Positions 1-8,991 of a stretch of 64,000 nt of DNA are shown here, one piece after another (position 1 is the first letter of the stretch; each line of letters opens with the position of its first letter). The stretch is from Marinifilum caeruleilacunae (GTDB lineage Bacteria > Bacteroidota > Bacteroidia > Bacteroidales > Marinifilaceae). The position numbers were made by a program, and so were the translations under genes. The notes beneath the pieces are model-generated. The model had not been told where the DNA came from. It saw only the letters and a program-made list of their open reading frames with translations, and did no database searches. The stretch lies in the NCBI RefSeq assembly GCF_013141825.1, contig NZ_RZNH01000012.1, positions 62,001 through 126,000 of the forward strand, written 5' to 3'.

Positions 1-1
1 A

Positions 2-112
2 TTAAAGGTAGCCAATAGTTTTGCCACCAATATGGATGGTAAAATTGATATAAAAAGTAAGCCTGGTGAAGGCTGTACAATCACACTCAAATTACCAGTG
101 AGTAAAAATTAA
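2..112 (+). CDS. Histidine kinase, C-terminal fragment
   Basis: The last 36 codons of a gene that begins before the window. The peptide reads as the end of a HATPase_c domain: a glycine-containing turn (KSKPGEGCTITLKLPV) is the usual final beta hairpin of sensor kinases. It ends in TAA at 110-112 and is followed at once by a strong hairpin, so it is the 3' end of its transcript. Nothing can be said about its sensor region. Family assignment rests on this tail only. Confidence 0.6.
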   Translation, partial: LKVANSFATNMDGKIDIKSKPGEGCTITLKLPVSKN

Positions 113-120
113 TCAGACAA

Positions 121-149
121 AAAACCCCGAGCCTACAACTCGGGGTTTT
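121..149. terminator. Bidirectional intrinsic terminator
   Basis: An 11-bp perfect stem (AAAACCCCGAG with CTCGGGGTTTT) around a 7-base loop, with A- and T-rich flanks on both sides. It sits 9 bases after the stop codon of the kinase fragment. Confidence 0.85.
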
Positions 150-328
150 CTATCTATGAAAAAACAGGCCTTAAGGCCCAACTGGATAAACAGTTTAATT
201 TTGAACTTACAAGACTATAACAGCTAAGTTTGAAAAAGGGGTGACAAAAGTTTATTTTTTTTTCAATTTATTTTGAAAACATGAAGTCTAAAACACCTCC
301 TTTCCTTCACATTCATGCGTTTTCACCA

Positions 329-358
329 TAAAAAAAGGACATGCATTAAGCACGTCCT
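329..358 (-). terminator. Terminator of the exopolysaccharide operon
   Basis: On the minus strand the stem AGGACGTG / CATGTCCT is followed by a run of seven T. It lies 45 bases beyond the stop of the last glycosyltransferase (403) and is the natural end of the long minus-strand operon that begins near 16125. A second, weaker hairpin (GGCC-TTTT-GGCC) is at 371-382. Confidence 0.75.
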
Positions 359-402
359 GTTTAGAGACTAGGCCTTTTGGCCAGTATCAACACATAATTT
401 TT

Positions 403-1590
403 TTATCCTCGTTTGGCTCGTTCCCATTTTACCGATTGATTTCCTTTCATGTATCTTCTGAATCCAAGGTATACCGATAAATTCATGATAAAGAAATAGT
501 AAGGAACAAAGAGCGCTTTGATTTTAATTCTACGATTTTCTAAAAACCAGCCAATTAGGGCAGCCGAATAAAACGCGACTTGTCCATAAAACAGCAGGGT
601 GTAAATGTTTTCAGGGTTCATACCCGAATTGTAGGCCAATGCAAAATTCATTGGTAAAATAAATAGCAATAACAATGGCGTTAATGTCCATCTAAGTACC
701 CTGTGCGAAATGTACTGGAAAGACAAGGTTCCATATTTAAACGGATTTAATAGTGGCGATAAGCGAACAACAGACTGAATGCCTCCCGCCGAAATTCTTA
801 CCTTTCGTTTAAGTTCTTCTTTTACGTTGGCCGAAGCGGTTTCTATTGCATAAGCATTGGGGTTGTACTGAATAGTATATCCAGACATGGCTACACGCAA
901 TGAAATGATAAAATCATCGAGCAATGTATCTTTTTCAACCTCTTGCCAAAGTTCGGTTCTGATGGCAAACAGTTCACCTGCTGCACCCACTACCGAATAC
1001 CATTCGGCATCCCATTTTTTTAGAGTCGACTCATATTTCCAATACAGCCCTTCTCCTGCACCAGCTGCAGCATCGGCATTTTTCTGGTAGATTCTCTTTT
1101 CTCCCGAAACACAACCTACTTTAGGATCTTTAAACAGGTTTACAATTTCCTGAATTGAATCTTCGCCCAGGTTGGTGTTCCCATCCGAAAAAATAACAAT
1201 CGGAGTTTTTACGAATTGCATTCCACGATTCATGGCACCAATTTTACCTCCTCTGGCATTTTCATGATAAACTTCTACTCCTTCATACGTTCTAAGCAAA
1301 TCGGGAGTTCCGTCATCCGATCCATCGGTTACCCAAACATGCTTCACCTTTTCTTTTGGGTAGTTTAAACTAAATGAGTTCTTCACTTTTTCGTCAACAT
1401 AGTCCTTTTCGTTGTAGGCTGCTACAAAAAGTGTTACCTCTGGTTCATAATCTTGGTTGCCTGTAAACTTTTTCTTCAGACCGAATAATCTTCTCAATTT
1501 TACGATCAGGAATAATAGAATTCCATATCCCAAATAGGAATAAAAAATGATAAACAATGCAATCCAAAATAATATTTCGATAGTCTTCAT
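403..1590 (-). CDS. Glycosyltransferase family 2, membrane-anchored
   Basis: A 395-residue inner-membrane glycosyltransferase that should add a sugar to the lipid-linked repeat unit of the exopolysaccharide. One membrane helix (residues about 7-31) precedes a GT-A domain with the nucleotide-binding start VTLFVAAYNE (52-61), TDGSDDGT (88-95), GGKIGAMNRG (114-123) and the metal-site region FSDGNTN (134-140), where the usual DxD is replaced by SDG. Two or three hydrophobic helices close the protein (about 300-385). It is the last gene of the operon, followed by a terminator. The donor and acceptor sugars cannot be read from the sequence. The start ATG is at 1588-1590. Confidence 0.85.
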   Translation of the reverse strand: MKTIEILFWIALFIIFYSYLGYGILLFLIVKLRRLFGLKKKFTGNQDYEPEVTLFVAAYNEKDYVDEKVKNSFSLNYPKEKVKHVWVTDGSDDGTPDLLRTYEGVEVYHENARGGKIGAMNRGMQFVKTPIVIFSDGNTNLGEDSIQEIVNLFKDPKVGCVSGEKRIYQKNADAAAGAGEGLYWKYESTLKKWDAEWYSVVGAAGELFAIRTELWQEVEKDTLLDDFIISLRVAMSGYTIQYNPNAYAIETASANVKEELKRKVRISAGGIQSVVRLSPLLNPFKYGTLSFQYISHRVLRWTLTPLLLLFILPMNFALAYNSGMNPENIYTLLFYGQVAFYSAALIGWFLENRRIKIKALFVPYYFFIMNLSVYLGFRRYMKGNQSVKWERAKRG

Positions 1591-1637
1591 AAGTAGTAGA
1601 TTTAAGTCAATTTATTCTGCGTAAAATATTTAGAGAA

Positions 1638-2789
1638 TCAATTCAGATTTTTTTCTTCGGCATAAACTTCATGGTACAATTTTAAATACTCTTTGGCCAT
1701 GTTCTTCCAGGAAAAGAGTTTTGCTCTTTCGAGCCCTTTTCTGCATAGCTTTTCCCTGTAATCGTCATCACTTAAAATTTTCTCAATTCCAGCAGTAATT
1801 TCCCCGCTTTTGTGCGGATCTACAATTAAGGCTGCATCGCCGGCAATTTCGGGCATGGATGATGTATTGGAAGTAATCACCGGTACACCACATGCCATTC
1901 CTTCCAATATTGGAATTCCGAAACTTTCTCGCAGCGACGGATACAAAAATACCTTACACTGACTGATGATTGCAGGCAGGTCTGTATTCACGACATAGCC
2001 AGTCAAATGAATATCTTCTCTGATTTCAGGGTGTCCAATATCAGTAAGTATTTTTCTGAGTGCATTTTCTTCGTAATCTAACATGACAAGTTTGTACTTT
2101 TCCTGGCTTGCTGCATTAAAATCAGCGAAAGCTTTCAGTACATTTGGGGTATTCTTTTTAGGATCGGTGTTTCCAAGGAAAAACATAAAACGATCGGGAA
2201 GTTTATATTTCACTTTCGCTTCTGCCAAAACCTTTGCATCGGTAATTTGGGTAAAGTGCTCGCCTACTCCATTATGAATGGCTACCAGGTTATCGCCCAA
2301 TCCCATAAAATTCTTGATCCTGTTTTTTTCGAAGTTGGAAACTGTAGCAACTCTTTTGCTTTTTCGAACTACAGGAGGTACAATCCATCGACGATACATA
2401 TTGCCCAGTTTCTGATACCAGGTGCCCGCTTTTTTGAAGATACTTACACTTTCGAGGTAAATGATATCATGCAAAATGGTTACCAATGGAACCGATGATT
2501 TAATAGGGCCAGTGTTGCTTGTACAGTGTAACAAATCGCAACCTTCGGCTTTGGCAGCCTTAGGCAGTGCATATTGCTCCCAGGTAGGATAAGGTCCTCC
2601 TGCCAATTCTACAATTTTGAAATTATCGGCTGCTGGTATGCATGTATTGTCAACGTCGGGTTTAACGAATATAACATATTCATTTTCCTTGTCGATCACT
2701 TGAAGATTTTTAATCAGTTCAAGTGCAACCATATCCATACCATGCTTCTTTTTTCTATAGAGTCTTTGTCCTTCAATGCCTATTTTCAT
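1638..2789 (-). CDS. Glycosyltransferase family 4 (GT-B fold)
   Basis: A 383-residue soluble or peripheral retaining glycosyltransferase. The N-terminal half starts MKIGIEGQRLYRKKKHGM and the C-terminal Rossmann half has the GT4 signature GNTDPKKN and an E-x7-E type motif (ESFGIPILEGMACGVPV) where the nucleotide sugar binds, followed by SMPEIAGDAALIVDP. Length is normal for the family. It lies 11 bases after the upstream GT2 gene in the same operon. Mannosyl or glucosyl transfer is common in this family, but specificity is not visible here. Confidence 0.88.
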   Translation of the reverse strand: MKIGIEGQRLYRKKKHGMDMVALELIKNLQVIDKENEYVIFVKPDVDNTCIPAADNFKIVELAGGPYPTWEQYALPKAAKAEGCDLLHCTSNTGPIKSSVPLVTILHDIIYLESVSIFKKAGTWYQKLGNMYRRWIVPPVVRKSKRVATVSNFEKNRIKNFMGLGDNLVAIHNGVGEHFTQITDAKVLAEAKVKYKLPDRFMFFLGNTDPKKNTPNVLKAFADFNAASQEKYKLVMLDYEENALRKILTDIGHPEIREDIHLTGYVVNTDLPAIISQCKVFLYPSLRESFGIPILEGMACGVPVITSNTSSMPEIAGDAALIVDPHKSGEITAGIEKILSDDDYREKLCRKGLERAKLFSWKNMAKEYLKLYHEVYAEEKNLN

Positions 2790-2800
2790 AAGATTCTGTT

Positions 2801-4006
2801 TTAATTGTTTACGCCATGTTCTGTATGGATAAATTTTTTGTTGGCTCCTTTAAGCTTAAACAAGGAAGCAAACATGAGAAAGAATGCACGAGGCAAAGAA
2901 AGAATTGCCCTCAAAGTGCTTCCTGTATAAAATTTTCGTGGTATGCTTAGTGCAAATGCCAATACTACCAGTAATAAAACATACATCCACTGCTGAATGC
3001 TAAAGTGTAAGATGCTGGCCGATTCAAAAAAATACCAAACTGCCATGTAGAAAACACTGATGATTCCTACCATTCCCAGAAGCAGGATTCGAGGCGGTGA
3101 TATCATCTGGTATACTTTATCGAAGAAATCGATATTTCCTTTAAAAAACAGGTGGTACAAACCAGGAAAGAAATACCTTGCAAAGTAGATAAACTGGGCA
3201 GACAACCATCTTTTTCTTTGTTTGGCAAACACTTCTGATTTCTGCACTTTTTCATCCAATACGATGGCATCGTTTAGGTATTCAATTTTCTTTTTATCTT
3301 TCAACAACTTTAACTCCAACTCTTTATCGAAACCACCAATGGCATTTACCTTGCTCATGGTATCTTTAAAGAATGCATAATCGAAAGCCATTCCTGAACC
3401 AATTAAGGCTGATGAAAAGCCTAAAACCCGATGTCCTTTTCTAAAAATATTGTTATTCACCTCTTCGCTAATGGCATCGAGAATTGCGAAGGAAGTATTT
3501 ACGTTTTTCGCTGCACGATGTCCCTGCACCACCATAAATCCATTATCGAAAGATTGATTTACTTTCTGAATAAAATCTTTTTCCATCAGGTTATCGGCAT
3601 CCAATACCAGTGCAACATCGTAATTGTCGCCAATGGTTTGCATGGCTTTGTTCAGGGCTTTCGATTTTGTGCTTACGTCGAATGATACTTCTACCAATTT
3701 TATCGGCAATTCTTTTAAGCGATCTATGGTCTGTGCCTTAAATGAGTCGGCTATAATTACAACATCATATAAATCTTGCGGGTAGTTCTGATTGAGTGCA
3801 TCTTTAGCAACATCAACAATTACAACATCTTCCTTGTAGCCAGGAATCAATACCGCAAATTTCCTGTTCTTTGTATTTTTTGGTGTTTTTTGTCGATATG
3901 GGAAAATGCTTGCAAAAGCAAATATGAAAATATAAACTGCCGCAAAACCCAGGTACACAAATAGTACCAACTCTACAATGTATATTATGGTATTCAAAAT
4001 CTCCAT
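2801..4006 (-). CDS. Glycosyltransferase family 2 with QxxRW motif
   Basis: A 401-residue membrane glycosyltransferase. A long N-terminal helix (about residues 5-34) is followed by a GT-A domain with AVLIPGYKED (51-60), a metal-binding DAD (136-138) and QRKRW (263-267). The QxxRW motif is typical of GT2 enzymes such as cellulose synthase and hyaluronan synthase relatives. At least two helices lie in the C-terminal third (about 305-360). It sits between two GT4 genes in the exopolysaccharide operon (26 bases from one, 11 from the other). With a separate Wzy-like polymerase present, it more likely adds a single sugar than polymerises; this is inference. Confidence 0.85.
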   Translation of the reverse strand: MEILNTIIYIVELVLFVYLGFAAVYIFIFAFASIFPYRQKTPKNTKNRKFAVLIPGYKEDVVIVDVAKDALNQNYPQDLYDVVIIADSFKAQTIDRLKELPIKLVEVSFDVSTKSKALNKAMQTIGDNYDVALVLDADNLMEKDFIQKVNQSFDNGFMVVQGHRAAKNVNTSFAILDAISEEVNNNIFRKGHRVLGFSSALIGSGMAFDYAFFKDTMSKVNAIGGFDKELELKLLKDKKKIEYLNDAIVLDEKVQKSEVFAKQRKRWLSAQFIYFARYFFPGLYHLFFKGNIDFFDKVYQMISPPRILLLGMVGIISVFYMAVWYFFESASILHFSIQQWMYVLLLVVLAFALSIPRKFYTGSTLRAILSLPRAFFLMFASLFKLKGANKKFIHTEHGVNN

Positions 4007-4032
4007 ACAATAAATTTAAGCGTTAATCAATC

Positions 4033-5220
4033 TTAGCTCTGTGCTAAATAGTCATCAAGAACCTTCTCAAAATCTTTGGCTCTGCTTTCCCAGGATGTCG
4101 CCTTGGCATACTCAATTCTACTTAGAATTTTCTCGACATTGTCTTGCTCTATTTCCTTGCGAATGGCTTCGCAAAAGTCTTCTTTGTTTTTGGTGAAATT
4201 TGCCACTCCATCGAACTCTGGTAAATTTGCGAATGAAGTTAGCACCACAGGAACACCTACCGATAAGTATTCATTAATCTTTAATGGATAAATATTCTTG
4301 GTATACTCTGTACACAAGTAGGGAATTAAGCCTACATCGCATTTCTTCAGTAAATCGGGCACCTCGTGTGGTTTTACAGGTGGCAGAAATGTTACATTTG
4401 GATATTTTGCCAGTGCATCATGAATTTTTGGGTTCATTAAATCTCCTACAATCTCAAATTCATAATCTGATAATTGCTGCACTGTATATTCAACGGTTTC
4501 TATATCGAATCGGTGATCTAAACTTCCAATGTATCCAACTTTCTTCTTATTGGAAGTATTGATATTGGTTTTGGCCGATTTGTTAAACACATTAAAGTCC
4601 ACACCATTCTTCACCACTTTCATTTTATCATTCAAGTGCTTCATTGAGTCTGCCAGAAAATCTGAGGTGGTAATCACACCATCAACTTTCTCAGCATAAG
4701 AATGATCGGCAACTTGTGCTCTTTTACCATATCGCCTTTCATCCGGACCATCGTAACAATAGTAAACACTTAAGCTTTCTTTGAGTTTTCCAAGCAAGGT
4801 GTTCCCGTAAATTGCATTATAAGCATTTAGTGCAATTGGGTCTGTCATGTTTAGTTTTTTAATGGCGCGTTTTATAGAACGTGCATAGAAAAACGTATTT
4901 ACATTCAGAAAGAAATTGTACAAACGCTCGTTCTTAAAAAAAGCAAAGGGAAGCAATGGTGGTAAAACCAGATGGTTCACCTCGGTATCGAAAGTAGATT
5001 GCTTTTTCACCAACCTGCTTTTAATTCCCAGCATTCTTTTAACAGGAGCCCTGCCTTTTCCCATTAGGGTAAAAATCAAATCTTTAATGGTAAAAGGATA
5101 TTCTACAAAAAGTAGCTGATTCGATTTTGCCAGTAATGAAACCAGTTGAACCGTTGATTTGGTATAAAATCCTTCCCAGGTTGTGTTGGAAACACAAACA
5201 ATATTTTTCTTGTTAGTCAT
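4033..5220 (-). CDS. Glycosyltransferase, GT4-like
   Basis: A 395-residue GT-B type glycosyltransferase. The N-terminal half is divergent (start NIVCVSNTTWEGFYTKST). The C-terminal half has the recognisable nucleotide-sugar site: KKVGYIGSLDHRFD, a DVGLIPY segment and IYPLKINEYLSVGVPVV with the acidic residue of the E-x7-E region. It resembles the GT family 1/4 proteins often found in capsule and exopolysaccharide loci. It belongs to the same minus-strand operon; the gap to the upstream phosphoribosyltransferase gene is 46 bases. Acceptor and donor are unknown. Confidence 0.8.
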   Translation of the reverse strand: MTNKKNIVCVSNTTWEGFYTKSTVQLVSLLAKSNQLLFVEYPFTIKDLIFTLMGKGRAPVKRMLGIKSRLVKKQSTFDTEVNHLVLPPLLPFAFFKNERLYNFFLNVNTFFYARSIKRAIKKLNMTDPIALNAYNAIYGNTLLGKLKESLSVYYCYDGPDERRYGKRAQVADHSYAEKVDGVITTSDFLADSMKHLNDKMKVVKNGVDFNVFNKSAKTNINTSNKKKVGYIGSLDHRFDIETVEYTVQQLSDYEFEIVGDLMNPKIHDALAKYPNVTFLPPVKPHEVPDLLKKCDVGLIPYLCTEYTKNIYPLKINEYLSVGVPVVLTSFANLPEFDGVANFTKNKEDFCEAIRKEIEQDNVEKILSRIEYAKATSWESRAKDFEKVLDDYLAQS

Positions 5221-5266
5221 GCCAAATTTGTTTGAAAGTTGATAAAATTCTCTTGCACAGGAAGCA

Positions 5267-6202
5267 CTAGTTGCTTCTTATTTTATCACGAACTTTTAAG
5301 GCTACTTTTCTTAAAAAGGGGAAGTATTTGCCACTCTTAATATTGTATTTAAGCGATTGAGAATCAAAAATCATTTCGAAATTCTCGGTACACAAAACTG
5401 GTTTTTTGGTTACCCGATTAATTTCCAAAGCCTGCGACAATGAACTTTCGATGAATAAATTGTATTGTCCTTCTTTGTAGGTATCGGCCTTATGGCCTGC
5501 ATGATTGTTCGCTTTCTGGCGCGCTTCTTTGTTGGGTAAATCGAGCATTACCAGTTTGTCGTACTTCACCTTATTGGCATCGAGCCAGGCTTCCGTTTCT
5601 TTTCTGTATTTCTCTAGTCGGGAAGTTACAATGGTACCAATTTTAGCTCCCGGAATGTACAAAGGTGGAGCATTCAATACAAAATTGATGTACTTTTCTC
5701 CATCATCATTCTGATCTTCGGTAGGATCTACGCACAACACGCCATCAATATCGAAACAAGCCTTTTCGAGTGTGGTATGATTGAATACGTTCCATTGGAA
5801 ATATCTGGGAAGAGGTACAGCTTCGAAATAGTAGTCTACCATTTTTTCCTTACCAGGAACAACATAGACTGCACAATATTTCAAATTAAAATCCTTTGCA
5901 ACTTCCTCCAACCTCTTCTTGCTTTTGTTCATGGCCGAACCCGAGGCAATACTGTCATCCACAACCAAAACCTTCTTAATTTCTTTCATATCAAAAAACT
6001 GACTTCTTTCTCCAGCTTTGTAGATGTGTCCTTTTAGGAAAGAATCGATATCGGTATAAGGTTTATTCAGGTATAGTGCCAACAAATTGGCTGGAAGCAT
6101 ACCACTGCGGGGAATTCCAACAATTAAATCGAAATCGCGAGGTAATACATTTAGTCGTTTTAGGATAATCTGATTCAAATCAGAGATATTTCTATAGTAC
6201 AT
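5267..6202 (-). CDS. Phosphoribosyltransferase fused to a HAD-like domain
   Basis: A 311-residue two-domain protein. The N-terminal part (about 1-130) is a type I phosphoribosyltransferase: GIPRSGMLPANLLA (29-42) and the PRPP-binding loop VLVVDDSIASGSAM (78-91). From residue 149 a HAD-like phosphatase domain follows: FDIDGV (150-155, motif I with both aspartates), VTSR (motif II), a lysine in HKADTYK (motif III) and an acidic FIESS (motif IV). Both halves keep their key residues. It lies inside the exopolysaccharide operon between the Wzy-like gene and a GT4 gene. A role in making or recycling a nucleotide or ribose-containing sugar donor is possible but unproven; it could also be a salvage enzyme. 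Confidence 0.78.
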   Translation of the reverse strand: MYYRNISDLNQIILKRLNVLPRDFDLIVGIPRSGMLPANLLALYLNKPYTDIDSFLKGHIYKAGERSQFFDMKEIKKVLVVDDSIASGSAMNKSKKRLEEVAKDFNLKYCAVYVVPGKEKMVDYYFEAVPLPRYFQWNVFNHTTLEKACFDIDGVLCVDPTEDQNDDGEKYINFVLNAPPLYIPGAKIGTIVTSRLEKYRKETEAWLDANKVKYDKLVMLDLPNKEARQKANNHAGHKADTYKEGQYNLFIESSLSQALEINRVTKKPVLCTENFEMIFDSQSLKYNIKSGKYFPFLRKVALKVRDKIRSN

Positions 6203-6308
6203 AGAGTAAAATTTAAGTTCGTAATCAAGGTAATTTTAAGTAATAGTCTTCTTTTTAAACGGTCAAGTTTAAATAAGGATTCAATAAAAGTGGACTTTTT
6301 ATTGATAA

Positions 6309-7793
6309 TTATTTATTTTCTATCTGCGGAAGCTCTTTTGATTCGAGCGCAAGTTTATCATCTTCAAACTTTTTGGCCAAAAACAGATAAGCCATGCTTG
6401 AATAAATTAATAGTCCGGTAGGCATCTGTCCGAGCACACCATTCCCATAAGAGGCAGCCATGATCCCAAAGAGTCCGGCCACCAGAGCACTCATAATTCC
6501 AATAATTTCCTCATCTTTTAATCTAAACATGATTATGTACACCGACTTAGATAAGATGTAGAACAGGATAAACAAATGTAAAGTGAGCCCAACAACACCT
6601 TGTTCGGCCCAAATCATTACATACCAACTATCGGTTGGGGTTCTTGCCAGGAAGGTATGTGGAGTAAAACGCAATCCCCAATTCCCGGCCGATCCTATTC
6701 CTCCACCTAATGGGCGCGATGCTAAATAACCTTTGAGTTTTCGTTGATTTTCGAGACGAACTTGTAAGGATGCATTATTAGGGTCAAATGCAGTTCTCAT
6801 TCTTCGCACCGTTGGATTTCCTTGCGCAATGGTTGTGTATTTGAAAAAGACCAGTACACTAATGCCCAGTATAGCGCCCATTACAATAATTTTTACCTGC
6901 TTTTTGAGAACTGTGTATAAACCAAATCCCATAATTGGCACGGCAATAGCTCCCCTGGTTCCTGATATCATTAAACCATATAATCCCAGAACTCCGGCAA
7001 CAATGTAGAAGATTTTAAGTCGCCGCGACCGCTTTTGATTTAAAGCCAGAATCAGAAAAACCACCCCGGCATGACCTTGGGCAGCACCAAACTGACCAGC
7101 ATCGGAATAGAATGAAAATACTCGCAGTTTTCCAAAAAGAACATGGGTGCTGGCATTTCCGGCATCGAGCCATGCCTGTTCGAAAGGATCCACACCAAAA
7201 TTTTTCTGCATAATTCCTTTTAGCGTGCCTAAAATGGAGAGTATGGCCCATATTTTAAACAGCAACTCAAGATCTTTTTTCTTGTTGTAGAGGATAAAGA
7301 TCAGGGGAACCGTAAACAGCATGTATAAGGAAACGCTACGCATGGCATAGAACCAGGCAACGCGACTGGCAGCTTCGGGATTCACCAATTGTACCAGGGC
7401 ATAACCATACCAAATGGCAGCCAGCAGAACAAGGTCATTCTTCCCGTTTTTCCATGGAATTTTATAGAAGAAACTTTTAAAAAACAGGGCCAAATAAATG
7501 AGCAGAAACTGTCCATCAATCGATAAACCCAAAGGAACACCTTTTACGTATCGTACAATTCCAATGGCAAGGAAATTCAGGATGTAAATTCCGATAATCC
7601 CCACTTTGGGAATGGCAAAAATTAAATAGATGTAGCTTACGAGAATGGGCATGGCCAAAATCCCAATACCTGATATCATGCCTCCCTTGGCAACCAGGTA
7701 TCCAAGAATTGTCATGATTAGCAATACGCCAAAGAAAAACTGGGGTTTCTTCAGGATATCGCTGCCATACTTTTTCTCGAAAACATTTTCCAT
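6309..7793 (-). CDS. Wzy-like O-antigen/exopolysaccharide polymerase
   Basis: A 494-residue protein with about ten to twelve hydrophobic helices, the build of the O-antigen ligase/polymerase family. The large periplasmic loop has the expected arginine- and histidine-bearing stretch (NWGLRFTPHTFLARTPTDSW, near residues 375-395) before the last helices. It should join lipid-linked repeat units in the outer leaflet of the inner membrane. A single such gene is present, together with a flippase and a Wzc-like protein, as expected of a Wzx/Wzy pathway. Sequence conservation in this family is poor, so polymerase versus ligase is not decided. The spacer to the next gene is 106 bases. Confidence 0.78.
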   Translation of the reverse strand: MENVFEKKYGSDILKKPQFFFGVLLIMTILGYLVAKGGMISGIGILAMPILVSYIYLIFAIPKVGIIGIYILNFLAIGIVRYVKGVPLGLSIDGQFLLIYLALFFKSFFYKIPWKNGKNDLVLLAAIWYGYALVQLVNPEAASRVAWFYAMRSVSLYMLFTVPLIFILYNKKKDLELLFKIWAILSILGTLKGIMQKNFGVDPFEQAWLDAGNASTHVLFGKLRVFSFYSDAGQFGAAQGHAGVVFLILALNQKRSRRLKIFYIVAGVLGLYGLMISGTRGAIAVPIMGFGLYTVLKKQVKIIVMGAILGISVLVFFKYTTIAQGNPTVRRMRTAFDPNNASLQVRLENQRKLKGYLASRPLGGGIGSAGNWGLRFTPHTFLARTPTDSWYVMIWAEQGVVGLTLHLFILFYILSKSVYIIMFRLKDEEIIGIMSALVAGLFGIMAASYGNGVLGQMPTGLLIYSSMAYLFLAKKFEDDKLALESKELPQIENK

Positions 7794-7814
7794 ATTGGCC
7801 TGTTGTCAAACGCT

Positions 7815-8960
7815 TTAATTTACATTCAAAGAGTTTTCTAAAAATTGTAATGCTTCTTTCTTTTTGCCCTCTAATAGCGTGTTTACCTTTTGGTAATCTA
7901 TTGGTGTTTTTATCATTTCAGAAATATTATCCTGATAGCCCAATACCAAACGATCTTCCAATCCCAATATTTTCAACAGCGAACTAAAACGTGTAATTCC
8001 TCTCTTGGCATTGCCAATAGCAATAAATGGCTTATTAAATATAATTGAAAAAACCGTACCATGAAAAGAATCAGTCACAACAAATTCTGCATCCATAAAC
8101 CCTCTTAACCAATTGGTTACCGGCGGACACACACAATCTTCCAATCTTTTCTTACCCATTTCCCTAAAAATTCCTTTCGGCATAATGGATACAGGCTTAA
8201 TTTTTAACTCTTCAGCCGCCTCATCAACAATTTTCTTCTTATCGGGGGTCAGGTCTAAAATATAATTAAGCAAACTACCTTTTAGCTTAGGAATTTTATC
8301 TTTTTCGACCAATGCAATGTACTCTTCCTTATCAATTAGCATGGTTGGATCGAGTGCTACAATCGACTCTACATTTAGCTTGTCTTTGCACAATTCTACA
8401 GCCGAGTCTTCTCTTACCGAAATGGTATCGAATTTTTGAGCCAGACTTGCGCAGGCTTCCGTTTGTCTGCCGCTAAACTCCCAATTGTCTACTCCAAATG
8501 AAGCAGCATATGCAATCCTTTTGGCCTGTGAATCTTTGGGTAAAAATCCTAAAAAATGATTTTCCAGCACAGGAGAATATTTTGGGCGCCAAACCTGGTC
8601 GCTTCCTGTAACAAATGCCTGAAAATCATACTTGCCAATATTCTTAAAATCCTTTTCAGATCTGAACAAGTCTGTTGTTTTTACATTTTCCTGAATAAAA
8701 CGATCGGTATGCTGCCTAATGGTTTTTTCCTCCTCTTTGGTAGGCCATGTTCTGACCACCACATCTTTTCTGAATAGTACTTTTAAAATTGATCTTCGCA
8801 CATAGGAAAGCACCTTCATTTTTAAGGACATTGGTGCTGTATTTCGATTGATGGTATAGGAATCGTGCCCTAGTTTTTTTAATGCAGATTGCAAAGCATA
8901 GGTTTGTAAAATTCCTCCATAGTTCCAATTAAATGGCAGTGTAATAATACCTATTTTCAT
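7815..8960 (-). CDS. Polysaccharide pyruvyl transferase family protein
   Basis: A 381-residue protein of the WcaK/CsaB-like family, which transfers pyruvate from phosphoenolpyruvate onto sugars as a ketal. The family start is clear (MKIGIITLPFNWNYGGILQ, the NxGG-type motif), and TGSDQVWRPKY and TDSFHGTVFSIIFNKPFIAI (the SFHG-type motif) are present. The reading frame is open for 38 more codons upstream, but that part overlaps the preceding gene and does not resemble the family, so ATG 8958-8960 is chosen. It would add a negative charge to the exopolysaccharide. Some family members act on other substrates. Confidence 0.82.
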   Translation of the reverse strand: MKIGIITLPFNWNYGGILQTYALQSALKKLGHDSYTINRNTAPMSLKMKVLSYVRRSILKVLFRKDVVVRTWPTKEEEKTIRQHTDRFIQENVKTTDLFRSEKDFKNIGKYDFQAFVTGSDQVWRPKYSPVLENHFLGFLPKDSQAKRIAYAASFGVDNWEFSGRQTEACASLAQKFDTISVREDSAVELCKDKLNVESIVALDPTMLIDKEEYIALVEKDKIPKLKGSLLNYILDLTPDKKKIVDEAAEELKIKPVSIMPKGIFREMGKKRLEDCVCPPVTNWLRGFMDAEFVVTDSFHGTVFSIIFNKPFIAIGNAKRGITRFSSLLKILGLEDRLVLGYQDNISEMIKTPIDYQKVNTLLEGKKKEALQFLENSLNVN

Positions 8961-8991
8961 GACTTTCTGTTTTAGGTTAAACTGTGCTTGA

